NCBI RefSeq assembly: GCF_014905175.1
Contig: NW_025220590.1
Location: 1 to 64,000, forward strand
Reading direction: 5' to 3'
Length of the DNA: 64,000 bases
Source: Aphidius gifuensis
Lineage: Eukaryota; Arthropoda; Insecta; Hymenoptera; Braconidae
The notes beneath the pieces are model-generated. The model saw only the letters and a program-made list of their open reading frames with translations, did not search any database and was not told the DNA's origin. A program made the position numbers and the translations under genes. This document shows, in pieces, positions 1 through 12,267 of the stretch; position 1 is the stretch's first letter, and each line of letters begins with the position of its first letter.

Positions 1-370
1 ATTGCTCAAGATATCAGAGATTAAACAAATATGTAATTGTATTTATTTTAATTTATTTATTTAATATTTTCAAAAATTTATTCAGGGAAATATTGATTGT
101 TTTTTATTTATTTTTTTTTGTTTTAAAATTATATATTAGGTGAATCTATAACGTTGGAAAATAAAAATATTATATACACACGAGTAAATAATATTATTAA
201 AAATACAAATGAAACAAAAATATTTAATAAATATTTATCCCATCACTTTGTAAGACGTTTAGCGTTGTGTTGTATAGAAATTAGAATTTTAGAGTTTAAT
301 TTAAAATGCGTTGTCACAGAGTCTCGTCATTTAAATTAAATAAAAATAGACAAGTAAATTAAAAATAAAT
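1..370. other. AT-rich non-coding DNA
   Basis: I see no gene or recognisable element here. The only open frame (154-339) starts at TTG, is AT-biased and resembles nothing I know. Confidence 0.5.
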
Positions 371-930
371 TGTTACGAGACAGGTTTATTTTTAATAATA
401 TGAAATAATTTAATTATACTTAAAGAAACAAAAACAAAAAAATTAAATTATGAATGTAATTTCAAATAAACTAGTCAGTAAATAAATGTTTTGTTTTACC
501 TAATTTTGTTATTCCCTACTGGGTAACAGGATTTAGGAGAGGAAAATGTGTTAGAATTTATAAAAATACCTGGATGTTGAATTTGTGTAAGTCCAGTATG
601 TATGAGGCGTGTCAATGTGGATGATCGACCTGTAGATGTTGTAGTAGTCTGAACTTAACACAACGATATTTCAATAATTCAATGATAATGGAATTTTAGT
701 TTAGTGATTGGTTTTAAAATAATTAACACAATTTTTATTTAATGTTGAATATTTAATTAATGATTAAAAAGTATAGGTTGAGATTAAACCAAGAGTGAGT
801 GTTGTGACATTGTTACGGTTTTTATAATCTTGGTTTCAAAATAATTTGTGGTAGGAATATTGCTTTGACCAATCCTAAAACATTGTTCCCATGATAGTCA
901 GCAAATTCTTTTATATGAAATCTTACAGAA
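371..930 (-). repeat. Degraded LTR relic related to the 13.3-kb solo LTR
   Basis: The stretch opens with TGTTACGAGACAGG and then carries the same ordered landmarks as the minus-oriented solo LTR at 13284-14248: a conserved block near 508 around ATTCCCTACTGGGTAACAGG, a block near 612 with GTGTCAATGTGGATG, and CCCATGATAGTCAGCA near 890. The far end is too decayed to find an ACGTAACA terminus or a target duplication, so the right boundary is approximate. Confidence 0.5.
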
Positions 931-1948
931 TTATATTTTATTCAACTAATTTTTAGAATTAAAAATGAATAAATCGGCGAAAAAATATTCCCGTTGACTG
1001 TTGTTGCTATATGATCTTAAATGTTGGTATAAATGATTGTGTTACATCCGGTGAATTTAATTCTAATATTGTAGACTATGCAAATACGTCACAAAATGAA
1101 ACTTAAAAAAATAGAAAATACACGCTTAGCGTAATGTCGTTGATTAGCTGATATAATGTATGTGCAGTAAAGTGGTCTAGCAAATAGAAAAATTAATAAG
1201 TAACAAAAAAGCCACAAAATATACATGGACTGAGACATTAAAAAAAGTACATCAAAACTAATTTCAAATACATCAACAATTAAAAAAAAATGATAAACAT
1301 TGAATAATAAATAAAACAAATTGAAAAATATATACAATAAATAAATAAATTAATAATAATATTCATGGAAAAATTAAAGAGAAAAATAAAAATTTAATCG
1401 CACAAAATGAAAATATGGAGCAAAAAATTAATAAAATACAAAACACACCGATAGTGTATTAATTATTTATCAAACTAATAAATGAACAAGAAATACAATT
1501 AAAAATATATAATTATAAATAATATGATGAGTAATCTTCCTATAAATTCACAAGTGTGAATGATTTCGAAAAAAAAAAAAACGAGAGAGAGAGAAAAAGA
1601 AAAATTAATAAAATCATAAAACTCATCATCAAAATGCATACAAAAAACAAAAAAATATAAATTTTTTGTTTACTTAATTTATATTTTAATGATAAATAAT
1701 AATTTTTTAAAATATCCCATTGAAATTTAAAACATTTTTAAATTATTTATTCATTTTACAAATATATACTATAAAAGAAAAATATTAAAAACCCAAAATT
1801 ATTTATTACAATGGTTAAATAAATTTGAAGATTAAAAAAAGCGTTTGTATATTGACTAAAAATGAATAAATAACTATTGTTATAATTGTGTAATAATTAG
1901 GTTTTATCAATGAAAAAAAAATACCCGGAAATAAAAATGATAAATACA
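931..1948. other. AT-rich non-coding DNA
   Basis: No coding potential, RNA gene or clear repeat is visible. The minus-strand frame at 1089-1337 is hydrophobic only because of its AT content. A short purine run (gagagagag) lies near 1585. Confidence 0.45.
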
Positions 1949-2830
1949 ACGAATATTTATTGTAAAAAAAAATATTGAAAATGAAAAGACCAGTGGAAAA
2001 ATATGGAGTTAAAAATTTTTAAAAGTTTGAACAGTTTTTTTTATAATAAATATTTGTTGCACAATACTTCTGAGATATACATTGAATAAAGGACATCTTG
2101 AAAAAGTAAAATATATTTTGTTTTTGGATTTCGACTAATGCACTTTTTTATAACAATAATAAACAATTTGTAACATATACGAGCGTGTGATCGACTGCGT
2201 TACACTCAAGATGTTTATTGTTTATCATTTTTTTAACCAAATGCATCAGTTAAAAATTAAAAAAAATATATATTTCACTGCCTGAAGATGTCGTCGATTT
2301 GTTGGACATTACAAAAATACTGTGCAACGAATATTTATTGTAAAAAAAAATTTTCAAAATAAAAAAACCAGTGGAAAAATATGGAGTTAAAAATTTTTAA
2401 AAGTTTAAACATTTTTTTTTTATAATAAATATACGTTGCACAATATTCTGAGATATACATTAAATAAAAGACATCTTAAAGAAGTAAAATATATTTTGTA
2501 TTTAGATTTCTACTGATAAACTTTTTTCTAACAATAATAAACAATCGTAAACATATACCAGCGTGTGATCAATCGCGTGACACTCGAGGGTTTTATTGTT
2601 TATCATTTTTGAAACCAAATGCATCAGTTGAAAATTTAAAAAAATAGATATTTCACTGCCTGAAGATATCGTCGATTTGTTGGACATTACAAAAATACTG
2701 TGCAACGAATTTTTATTGTAAAAGCATTTTCAAAATAAAAAAACCAGTGGAAAATTATGAAGTTAAAAATATTCAAAAGTTTAAACAATTTTTTTTACAA
2801 TAAATATTCGTTTCACAGTATTTCTGGAAT
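1949..2830. repeat. 378-bp tandem repeat, about 2.4 copies
   Basis: The block beginning CAACGAATATTTATTGTAAA occurs near 1949, 2327 and 2705, a constant spacing of 378 bp. Each full unit contains the same landmarks: CCAGTGGAAAA, ACATCTT, AGCGTGTGATC and CTGCCTGAAGAT. The third copy is truncated near 2830, where an inverted version of the unit junction (ATAAATATTCGTTTCACAG) occurs. This may be a relic of a foldback or satellite element. It has no coding content. Confidence 0.75.
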
Positions 2831-4099
2831 ATTCATCAAATATGGGACTAAGTTATTAATGTAGCAGTAGACATGATTTTATTATTAATTGTTCACAGCT
2901 TAATTAAAGAGACTAATTAAACAGATAAAAGAATTAAAATTGGAAAGATCCAGCAAACTGTTTGTATATTTTTTAATCTGATATATAAATTTTCAAATAC
3001 TAAAAAATTATTTGGAATTAATTTATCTATTAATTCGTATATCAGAATGATAACAAGCCAATATCAATAAGGAATGAGTTATATTTTTTTTAAATTTATT
3101 TTTGAATTGAGGAATTTCTTTTAAAAGATTGATTAACCGCGTTTTCATTAGCCACATAACGGTATAATATGACTAATTCCATATACACGTCAGCTGGATA
3201 ATTCGCCATTATTAATTTTGAAAAAAAATACTTATCAAGACTATTTAAATTATAAAAATTTTAAATTTATTATTTTAATTAATTTTTTTAACGAAACTTA
3301 GTTGACACAAGCGACAGAAAATTTTTATTGATGGAGAGGCGTCTTTTTCAGTCGACACGCACCAACTTTTGTTGAGTTAAAAAACAAATGCCATAATAAC
3401 GCGTTCAATTGTCTATTCATTTTTTTTTTTTTTTGTTTATTTATTCATTTATATTTATAGATTTTTATCTCTCGATTTTTTATTTATATAATTTATTTTT
3501 TATTGTACAAAACGAGAAAAAAAAGAATGTCAATGATTCTTAAATAAAAATAATAAATTTCAAAAGAATAAACTTACTTAATTCATATAAACGATTAGAC
3601 ACTAAAAATAATCATTAATTATAAAAGAATATAGTATTAGTCTTATAATAAAATTTTAAAATAATATAAGAGAATAATGGTCACCTTAATACAGGAAAAT
3701 TGAATATGGTTTACCTCCGGTTATAAAAATTTTGGGGAATTATAATTTATTAACTTTAGCGTCACTTATTTTTATTTATAAATATTAATTTTTGCGTCCT
3801 TTTTTTTTTTTTTAATCAAGCTATAAAATATCATTACAACAATTTGTCTTCCATACCGTCCTAGTCAATAATGTTCATTGAAATGTCATTTATATAATTT
3901 TATTTTATTTTATAATAATAGAATAGTTTGAGAATAGGATAATCCGTATAGTAATTTTCATTTTGATGATGGGTATATAAATAAAGTCAATAAAAAAATA
4001 CACAAATATAAACTTAGTCGAAAAATATCTAAATCTTTTTGCTGAAATGTTGATTTTTACTTTTTGGTTAAGATTATTTTTTATTTTATTATTTCATGA
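2831..4099. other. AT-rich non-coding DNA left of the LTR element
   Basis: Nothing recognisable is present. ATGA at 4096-4099 immediately precedes the LTR and is matched by ATGA at 12967-12970. Confidence 0.45.
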
Positions 4100-5124
4100 T
4101 GTTACGTCTTGGTATATTTATAATTAATAATCGATAATAAATAATTTTTTAATAAATTCAACGGATGCCGAGCAAGCAATAAAATTTTTCTTTTTTTATT
4201 TTTTTATTTTCACACGGAATTAAATTCAAATTTTGCATTTTTATAAAACAATTTATTTTTTTCTTTTTTTTATACAAATTTTGGTAAGCAGTTTTCAAAG
4301 TCACCTCTGCAACGCGAGACGCCACATCCGTTGAAGTTGCTAAACTATTAATTATCAAATTGTTTAAACAAATTGAATATGCTGACTACTATGGGAACCA
4401 TTGCATTTCATTGGTGCAAGAAATGGCACCACTTTTCATCCCTACTTATTAATTAAATTTTATGGGAATAATTTTATTTTTAATTTTAAGGAGCGTCACT
4501 CTCGCGATGACTTTAATCCGAACAACATTTAATTAAAATCTTAAATCAATTTAAATTCAAACAAATAATACTTAGTAATATTTCATAAATTTATAAGAAA
4601 TCGTTGATCATTCTAATTGATAAAATCTTATAACCAAATAAATCTAATCCTATTGAGAAAATTAATAAATAACGTATAATATATTATCAGTGCATAAAAA
4701 AAAATTCAATTAAATAACTGTGTAAAATAATTATTCCTACAAAATATACCCTTCCTCAATCCTAACATTTACTGTGAATTTCTCCGGGGTGTTGTTTCTG
4801 TGCTACGAGTTGTGTTACCTATTGGATTATTCGAAAGTTGCAACATCATCAGGCGACCATCCGATTTGACACGCTCTCAACAAATTACTTTTGGATAAAT
4901 CACAATAAACAAGGTAGAATCTACAAAATTTACACATTCCCTCCTAACCCGTTACCCTGTAGGGAATAACAAAATACGAGGATTTTAAAAAATAACGTTA
5001 AATACCAAGTTGATTGAATTAAATTAGTCTTAATAAATTATATCATTATTTTCTAAGTTAAATATTCTTCTTTTCTTTTGTTATTTCATCGACTAATTTA
5101 ATTAAATCAACCTGGTACGTAACA
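4100..5124 (+). repeat. Full-length LTR (1,025 bp), U3 to U5
   Basis: It begins TGTTACGTCTTGG and ends GGTACGTAACA, so it has canonical TG...CA ends within an 8-bp terminal inverted repeat, TGTTACGT/ACGTAACA. A tRNA-Leu primer site follows four bases downstream. The internal block around ACCCGTTACCCTGTAGGGAA (4950-4970) is conserved in every related LTR in the window (near 508, 13450, 32920 and 39975). The minus-strand frame at 4158-4358 is only U3 sequence. Confidence 0.85.
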
Positions 5125-5128
5125 AAAT

Positions 5129-5146
5129 TAGTGTCAGAAGTGGGAT
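5129..5146 (+). other. Primer binding site, tRNA-Leu type (one mismatch)
   Basis: The sequence TAGTGTCAGAAGTGGGAT differs at one base from TGGTGTCAGAAGTGGGAT, the complement of a eukaryotic tRNA-Leu 3' end with CCA. It lies four bases inside the LTR end. The perfect form occurs in the element at 33022. Confidence 0.8.
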
Positions 5147-5474
5147 ATTTGTAATGTGTAGGGTAGATTCGTAAACTCAGTGCAGAAATAAATATTTTTT
5201 TTTTTTTTTTGGGTAGTAATATTTTCAGTACATTATACACACATATTATACACATATTCATATATATATTATTTGCTATTTTATTAAATTTTAATTCTGT
5301 CGCGAGAGTCATAATTAAATTTAAATTAATAATTTTTTTTATTGAACAAAATGTACCTTTTATATTTTAAATTTTATGTGAACAAACAAACTTAAAAATT
5401 TCTATAAATCAATCTTATCAATCGCTAAATTTTTTATGAAGATAAATTCTTAAAATAATTTTTTTCGTTTGTTT

Positions 5475-5508
<34 letters not shown>

Positions 5509-5559
5509 TTTTTTTTAAATTTTTCCGTGTTAATTAATTTGTCCGTCGGGGAAATACTT

Positions 5560-5930
5560 AGCGAAAATGTCATCATCTAGGTCGGGGGCCGAATCGCCCT
5601 TCATTCCTATATACGAGGAGGTAGACCTACACGCTGAAGCAATGCGGGGGAGAAAAAATTGACGGGGAAAACTTAAAAATTTTACTTACCGAAATACGAT
5701 CATGCGCTAGTTTTTAGGAATAATTCCTACCTTAGAAATATTTGACGTGGAAAAAAATGTGGAAGGGATTGAATATGCAAATACTAAAGAAACCATTGAA
5801 AAACTAAAACAACACGCTGATTTGGGGGACAATATGGTTAGTACGGTCGATAAAATAAAAATCGCGGCTGACCTTGTTATTACCGATTGTTCCGGGTCGA
5901 ACCACATGTCTGTCGGTAGCAGACTGACCA
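5560..5930 (+). pseudogene. Short decayed ORF in the leader of the tRNA-Leu-primed element
   Basis: An ATG near 5567 opens a frame of about 29 codons, with an acidic, proline-containing start (SSSRSGAESPF), before a TGA. A one-base shift in the following A-run restores an open frame for about 25 codons. A further frame at 5720-5925 encodes a charged peptide containing NTKETIEKLKQHADL. Position and composition suggest the N-terminal part of a Gag-like protein of the outer LTR element, broken by at least two frameshifts. I do not recognise a family. No zinc knuckle or downstream coding continuation is seen, because the tRNA-Tyr-primed element takes over to the right. Confidence 0.35.
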
Positions 5931-6962
5931 GATTTTTATTCTTTTTATTTTTTAAACAAAATACAATAAGTTGATAAGTTTTAAACATTACTCTGTTTTT
6001 TATGGCTAGATCACGAGATCATACAATTTCAAATAACATATGACTAACAATTTTGGTTTATATTTTTTCTAAAATATTTTAAACAACGATTTAATTTATG
6101 TACTTTTTAATAGCTTTTTACAAACTCGAATATTCCCACACATGGTCAACTCATGCATAGATTTTGAGTAAAAATCACGTAACAAATAAAACCATAAACT
6201 CAAGTTTCTCTTTGGTACTATTATAACATATTTTTTAAAACATTATTTTTGTCAAGAATTAGAGAAAATCTCACATCTGTCAAACAACTGCACTAACGTA
6301 TTTTCGATACACAGAATGATCGTAAAATCGACAATAAAAAGTAAATTTATAACTTTTTTAAATAAACTAAATTCATGAAAACGTCTTGGACTTTCCGGTC
6401 GTAAAATCTATATTTTTTGTTTACACATGGTATTTTTTATGTCACCCTTTGGACCACACAAGGCCCAATTTTATGTCTAAAAATCCCACCACCTACACCT
6501 AGTTTTTTACCCTCTCTTGAACTAATTTTTGACCAATTAAAACTAATTTTTTAACTAAGTATACACCCATTTTTTGGACTTAACAATTTTCAACAAACTG
6601 AGAAATCAGTTGCTCTTCAACACTCGTTTACGTAACATCTCTAATTAATATTGATTCGCGTACAACGGGATTTCTTTATACTTACAATATAAAATAGTAG
6701 TGTCTGTCCATGACAACACTTGTTAGAGTCAACTCAATATACAATATACAATACAATTAATTATAATTTTAGTGAAATAATAAAGTGAATATATTAATAG
6801 AATTTAAGCCACAGTGTTTGGATTTATTTAAAGTGTTATTCCTATTATTTCAATTTACAACCTATCCTCCACATCCTTTGATAGCCCTGTATCAAACTCA
6901 AGGCCTTACAACCCTTGTGAAATTATCGTGGTATATTTGGATACGTGGTGCGATACATTTTT
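5931..6962 (+). other. Probable LTR/leader of the tRNA-Tyr-primed element
   Basis: The gag gene at 7057 is preceded by its own primer site at 6963, so an LTR should end near 6955-6962 (GCGATACATTTTT). I cannot find its left boundary. A TATA-like ACAATATAAAATAG near 6684 and a downstream TTAGAGTCAACTC fit a U3/R junction. No copy of this stretch is found on the far side of pol, so the matching 3' LTR is gone. Confidence 0.35.
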
Positions 6963-6980
6963 TGGTCCTTCGAGCCGGAT
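6963..6980 (+). other. Primer binding site, tRNA-Tyr type
   Basis: TGGTCCTTCGAGCCGGAT is the exact complement of an insect-type tRNA-Tyr 3' end including CCA. It lies 77 bases upstream of the gag ATG at 7057. This shows that the gag-pol remnant belongs to a different element from the outer tRNA-Leu-primed LTR. Confidence 0.75.
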
Positions 6981-8195
6981 TCACCAAGTGAATTTTTACC
7001 TGCGACACAAGTCGAAGTAATTACAATAAAGTGAGAGTCACAGCACTCTAGTTACAATGGTTGAAACAAGTGACAAAGCGTTACAAGACAAAGTTAAAAT
7101 CTTCACAGACAACGTGGGATGTTTAAAAATCAATTACAGACTTTACAAAATGGATAGAATCAAGCTTAATCAAGATCGATTTGATCCAGACGAGTTTGAA
7201 GTAGTGCTCAAAACACTTCGAGAACGTTTTTCGTTTTCAAATTTTTAAATGATAACAACGAAACACAAGTAAATTCAACTTTTAAATTAGAACATTCAAG
7301 CCCACCCTTAAATGTACCATTGTATTCTGAAATAAATCACAACAAAAACGGGGTAAAAATTTCTGAGCCGGTTGAAAACGTTACCGTCGGTAAATGTTCT
7401 TTACGAGATGCTCTTGATCTAATACCGAAATATGACGGGAAAACAAATTCCATTCGCGGATTTATTGGTAGTTGTCGGTCAGCCTTGAAACTCCTTGATC
7501 CACAATGGACACAAGCTTTTATGTTATCTATTAAAAATAAAATCACAGGACCCAAGGTCACATTAATTGGTAATAAAGAATTTTCTTCACTTGACGAATT
7601 AGAAGTATTGCTCCGTACTGTTACTTACACGGGAAAAACATTCGACTCCCTTTGGAATGAATTGTCCACCGTTGTAATGAATGACAATGAGAATGTTGAT
7701 GAATACGGAAGTAGAGTGTTAAAATTATATAATGATTTAAATGACTGTAATGAGGGCGATAATGATGGGTTTGGAACCATGAGTAAATTTGTTATTGAAG
7801 AAAAGACTATTCGTCAATTTATAAAGGGATTGTTACCAGAAGTATGCCTGAGAGTTGAGTGTAAAAATTTTGATAACACAGATTTTTTGAAAGTATGGAA
7901 TAACACAAAAAAAATATACAATGAATATATTGATAGTCTCAAACTTAGAAAATTAAAGGAAGTTAAAGTTGTACAAGCCAATGAAATTGAGAAGCCATCG
8001 GAAGTTGTCTCAACACCAAATAATAATTTTTCTCGAAATTTTCCTAATCAAAGATACAATAATAATTTCCCTCGAATTAATAATAATTTTAATAGTAATT
8101 ATAGAAATTATAGACCAAATGACGTAAATTTTTCGAATCCAAATAATAATTCAAATGCTCAGAAAAATCTTGATGTAAATTCACCCGAGGTCACT

Positions 8196-8206
8196 GGTTC
8201 GAATCC
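8196..8206 (+). other. tRNA T-arm/B-box-like sequence inside gag
   Basis: GGTTCGAATCC is a perfect RNA polymerase III B-box/T-loop consensus, read here as the peptide VTGSNPVG. That peptide is the typical translation of a tRNA T-arm, so the in-frame segment CACTGGTTCGAATCCCGTCG probably came from a tRNA or SINE fragment. No A-box or cloverleaf is visible around it. Confidence 0.45.
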
Positions 8207-8594
8207 CGTCGGAACCAATAATAATACCACTAATACGCCATACAATAATTCCTATAGAAATTCGACAAATGGTTATCCACCTCGACCATACCATAATAAT
8301 AACACTTTTTATAATTCAAATAATTCTAATCAACCAACAAATAATGCAGTTAATACAAAATAATCCTGTAATTAATATCCTGTAATTAATAATCCTGTAA
8401 ATAATAATGGCCCTCTGCCAAACGACAATACTATTCCTAATCAGACAAATACTCAAGACAGAAAATTTTATAACAAACCAAATTATGACGTAATTTGTCC
8501 ATTTTGCCGAAGACCAGGTCATGACATGAATACTTGCTATGCATTACAAAATGCCCAGATGAGATGTCTTGAAAGACAGGCTCAAAAAAACGGG

Positions 8595-9737
8595 CTGTAG
8601 CCAAATTCAGCCCCGTGGCACCCCATGGTGCTCCCCGTGGCGGCTTATTGTGGGTTATTAGCCTTTCTACTATCCGTATTTCCCATTGCCTTCATCTTGT
8701 TTGGCTGGTTTTGCCAAGTTTTAAAATACGGAAGTTTTTTTTTTGCTACAATTGCAGCTAAATAATAAATCCAGCCAAGTAGAAAGTCTAGCTAAGTAAA
8801 TACTTTACTGGTAAAATAATGTAGATATTGATTGTTTGGCTACAATTACAGCTAAGTAAAAAATCTAGCTAAGTAAAAAATTTAGCTAAGGAAAAGATGT
8901 AGCTAAGTAAAATAATGTAGATTTTGATTTTTCGGCTACAATTACAGCTAAGTACAGAATCTAGCTAAGTAAAAAATTTAGCTAAGGAAAAGATGTAGCT
9001 AAGTAAAATAATATAGATTTTGATTTTTCGGCTACAATTACAGCTAAGTACAAAATCTAGCTAAGTAAAAAATCTAGCTAAGGAAAAGATGTTGCTAAGG
9101 AAAGAATGTAGCTAAGTAAAAAATCTAGCTAAAGAAAAGATGAAGCTAAGTAAAATAATGTAGATTTTGATTGTTGAGCTAAAATTACAGCTGAGTACAA
9201 AATCTGGCTAAGTAAAATATTTAGCTAAGAAAAAAATATTGCTGGTAAAATAATGTAGATATTGATTGTTTTGTTACAATTACAGCTAAGTACAAAATCT
9301 AGCTACGTAAAAAATCTAGCTAAGTAAAATATCTAGCTAAGAAAAAAATATTGCTGGTAAAATAATGTAGATATGGATTGTTTTGTTACAATTACAGCTA
9401 AGTTCAAAATCTAGCTAAGTAAAAAATCTAGCTACGTAAAAAATGTAGCTAAGTAAACAATGTAGCTAAGTAAAAAATTTTCCTAGTGAAATAATGTAGA
9501 TATTGATTGTTTCGCTACAATTACAGCTAAGTAAAAAAATGTAAATATAAAAAAAAACACTTGGTTTTTTTTTGTAAAATTTATTTTTTTTTCTAAGTTC
9601 ATTATTTTGAACTTGGCAAAACTAGACGAAACAAGTCAAAAAATAAAAATGACTCCGGATGGTCATGGAAGCTAGAATGGACGATAAGTCACGTCCCTCA
9701 CCGTGGGAGTGCCACGGGGCTGAATTTGGATATTGCC
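8595..9737. mobile_element. Non-autonomous TIR element inserted in gag
   Basis: The two ends are imperfect inverted repeats sharing CCAAATTCAGCCCCGTGGCA (8601-8620, and its complement at 9708-9727). More divergent matching continues inward to the GGCAAAAC/GTTTTGCC segments. AAAAAACGGG occurs directly at both flanks (8585-8594, 9738-9747), a 10-bp target duplication. That size would fit a Mutator-like MITE, but the outermost bases are not well conserved between ends. There is no ORF. The interior is a TAGCTAAG tandem array. The insertion separates the gag zinc knuckle from its tail. Confidence 0.65.
8740..9535. repeat. TAGCTAAGTAAA-type tandem repeat
   Basis: The interior of the gag insertion is built of short units such as TAGCTAAGTAAAAAATC and GTAGCTAAGTAAAATAATG. 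They are punctuated by TTACAATTACAGCTAAGTA and GTAGATATTGATTG, giving larger units of roughly 85-120 bp. Closely similar TAGCTAAGGAAAAG motifs recur near 25070 and 63550-63920, so this is a dispersed repeat family. Confidence 0.75.
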
Positions 9738-9747
9738 AAAAAACGGG

Positions 9748-12225
9748 GGTGGGCCAGTGAACCGCGAGGGGGGGACACAACCACGGCCACCACAACAACC
9801 AGTCCAACCCTCTCAGTCAAATCAATCTCCAGACCAGAAATAAACGTAAAAATTAACCTTATACACACCACTTATATTCCATCTATATCATTGTACACGG
9901 AAGGTCTTAAGGGGGTTTGTAATCTAATGCTGGATACGGGCGCGGAAGTAAATATTATTAAAGTATGCGCTTTAAAGAATTTAAATAAAATTAATTCACA
10001 AATGGTAGTATCATTGCAAGGAATTACGGAAGGGAAAATAGATAGCCTGGGAATTATTACATTGTCAATAAAAAATTGCGATACTATTTTTCACGTAGTC
10101 GATAATGACTTTCCAACCAGTTATATGGGAATTTTGGGGTCGACCTTTTTTACAGCACATAACGCAAGTTTAAATTTTGAAAATTATACGTTCAGTTTTG
10201 GCCAAGATAATTACATGGAATTTTACTGTGGGTCACCACAAGAAATACCAGCTAAAAGTACAATTGCATTAACAGTAAAAATTAATAAAAATTCTGCAGA
10301 GCCGGGTGTAATTCCTAATTTGTATTTTGGGGACGAGTTATTCGTAAAAGGAAACATTACTAAAAATGACGAGGGATATGACTATATAAATGTGATGAAT
10401 GTGTCAGATAAAAATATAACTGTTACAACACCCTTAATTCAATTAGAAAAAAAATATATATTCGAAGAGGGTTTCAATATAAATGAAGATAAATTAATCT
10501 TTGAAGAAAAAAAAGAAACTGACAAACATTTTTTGGAATTAATAGATACCGAAAATAAATTAAATAGATATTCTAATTTCAAGCCAAAATCAAATATTTT
10601 TAGTCTTATTCACACAGATGAAAAACAAACACTTCCTATTAAACCCGTATACAATGATATCAGATGCGAGAAAATTAAAGGGTTGGTAAATTATAAGGGT
10701 TTAAATACAGTCGAGTCTAAAGCAGTGGAAAAATTAATTGAAAATTATCAAGACGTATTTCATGTAAAAGGGGAAAAATTAACGTGTACCAATGTCATAC
10801 AACATCGAATACCGACTATTGATGATATTCCTGTTTTTATTAAACAATACAGATTTCCTCCGGAACACTCGAGAGAAATAAAAAGACAGGTAGAAGAGTT
10901 AGAAGCACACGAAATTATTGAAGTTTCCGAGAGTCCTTATTCCTCCCCTATATGGTTAGTCCCTAAGAAAGACGGCCCTAACGGAGAGAAAAAATTTAGA
11001 CTGGTTAATGACTATCGAGAATTAAATAAAAAATCAATTGGCGATGCTTATCCTTTACCTAACATATCCGAAATTCTAGATCAATTGGGGGGCGCGAAAT
11101 ATTTTTCTACATTCGATTTGGCAAGTGGATTCCATCAGATTCCACTGCATCCGGAAGACAAACATAAAACTGCTTTTTCCACACCATACAATCATTATCA
11201 ATATACTCGCGTTAGTTTTGGCTTACGGAATGGACCATGCGTTTTTCAGAAAATGGCTAATAAAGTTTTCCGAGGAATGCAAAGTGTTAGTATTTTTATG
11301 TATATGGATGACCTGGTAATTTATTCGGTGACCCTGGAAGAACACATTGAAAAATTTAAACAAGTAGCTGACAGACTAAGACTAGCCAACTTAAAACTTC
11401 AACCGGATAAATGTAATTTTTTACAAAAAGAATTATTATTTTTGGGCCATGTAATTACTGAGAATGGGGTAAAACCAGATCCGAAAAAATTAATTGCTGT
11501 CAAAGAATTCCCACGACCCACCAAGGTCAAGGAAGTAAGACAATTTTGGGACTAACTGGGTATTATTGTAAATTCATGTTTAACTATGCAAAATTTCTAA
11601 ACCATTGACTAGACTATTGGAAAAAAATATAAAATTTGACTGGACACCCGACTGTACCGAATCATTTAATAAATTAAAAAATTGTTTACTAACTTCCCCT
11701 ATTTTGCAATATCCTGATTTTACACGAGAATTTGTAGTAACGACTGACGCTAGTGATGTTGGAATTGCAGGAATTTTGTCTCAAGGCCCCATAGGTCAAG
11801 ACTTACCAGTAGCATATATATCACGTGTGTTACAGACCTCGGAAAAAAATTACATTACCATCGAAAAATAAATGCTAGCGATCGTTTACGCGGTAAACCA
11901 ATTTAGACCCTATTTGTACGGAAAAAAATTTACTTTGGTAACGGACCACAGACCTTTAGTTTGGCTAAATTCTATGAAAAATCCACAATCGAGATGCGTC
12001 CGTTAGCGATTTAATATGCAAGATTATGATTATGACATTGCGTATAAACAAGGGCGGGTAAATGCGAACGCGGACGCGCTGTCAAGAAATTTCCCACCAG
12101 AACATACGAGTATGAGTGAAGAGAGAGTGATGTGTATTAAACAGCTGTTCGTGTTGACGGAGGGAAAGGTAAATCGCGCATCAAGGCCGGTACTAAAACA
12201 AAAGACTCAAATGCACGTCATCTGA
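9748..12225 (+). pseudogene. pol: Gypsy-type pol remnant: protease, RT, RNase H
   Basis: This is the polyprotein that processes Gag and copies the element's RNA. The aspartic protease has LDTGAEVNI (near 9932). Reverse transcriptase shows LVNDYRELNKK, TFDLASGFHQI and the catalytic YMDD (11301-11312). RNase H shows TTDASDVGIAG (near 11740), then TDHRPL and DALSR (near 12080). A base loss in the T-run near 11540 and a second shift before 11605 break RT from RNase H. In-frame stops interrupt RNase H at 11869 and 12004. No integrase zinc finger or DDE core follows: the frame ends at 12225, 42 bases before the inverted LTR. Pol lies in the -1 frame relative to gag, as is usual for Gypsy elements. 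Confidence 0.9.
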
Positions 12226-12267
12226 CGACACTGACACAGTTAGACTGAAACGCAAATACAAAAAGAA

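Larger units (their letters stand above)
7057..9843 (+). pseudogene. gag: Gypsy-type gag, broken
   Basis: This is the structural Gag of an LTR retrotransposon. The frame opens at ATG 7057, shifts near 7230-7245, then stays open in one frame from about 7245 to 8361. The middle part (about residues 60-290) reads like a retrotransposon capsid domain. An Asn-rich tract follows (8020-8350). Two in-frame TAA codons (8361, 8373) lie in a duplicated AATCCTGTAATT motif. The same frame then encodes one CCHC knuckle, CPFCRRPGHDMNTC (8496-8537). A 1,143-bp TIR element interrupts the gene at 8595. If it and one target copy are ignored, the same frame continues at 9748 into a Pro/Gln-rich tail ending at TAA 9841, overlapping pol in the -1 frame. 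It is not functional as it stands. Confidence 0.8.

Noticed and set aside
4158..4358. 66-codon minus-strand ORF, mirrored at 12749-12964
   Set aside because: Both lie inside the U3 of inverted LTR copies. The shared protein simply reflects the repeat.
8740..9535. Possible CRISPR-like direct repeat array
   Set aside because: The repeats are degenerate and abutting, without unique spacers of constant length, in a eukaryotic transposon.
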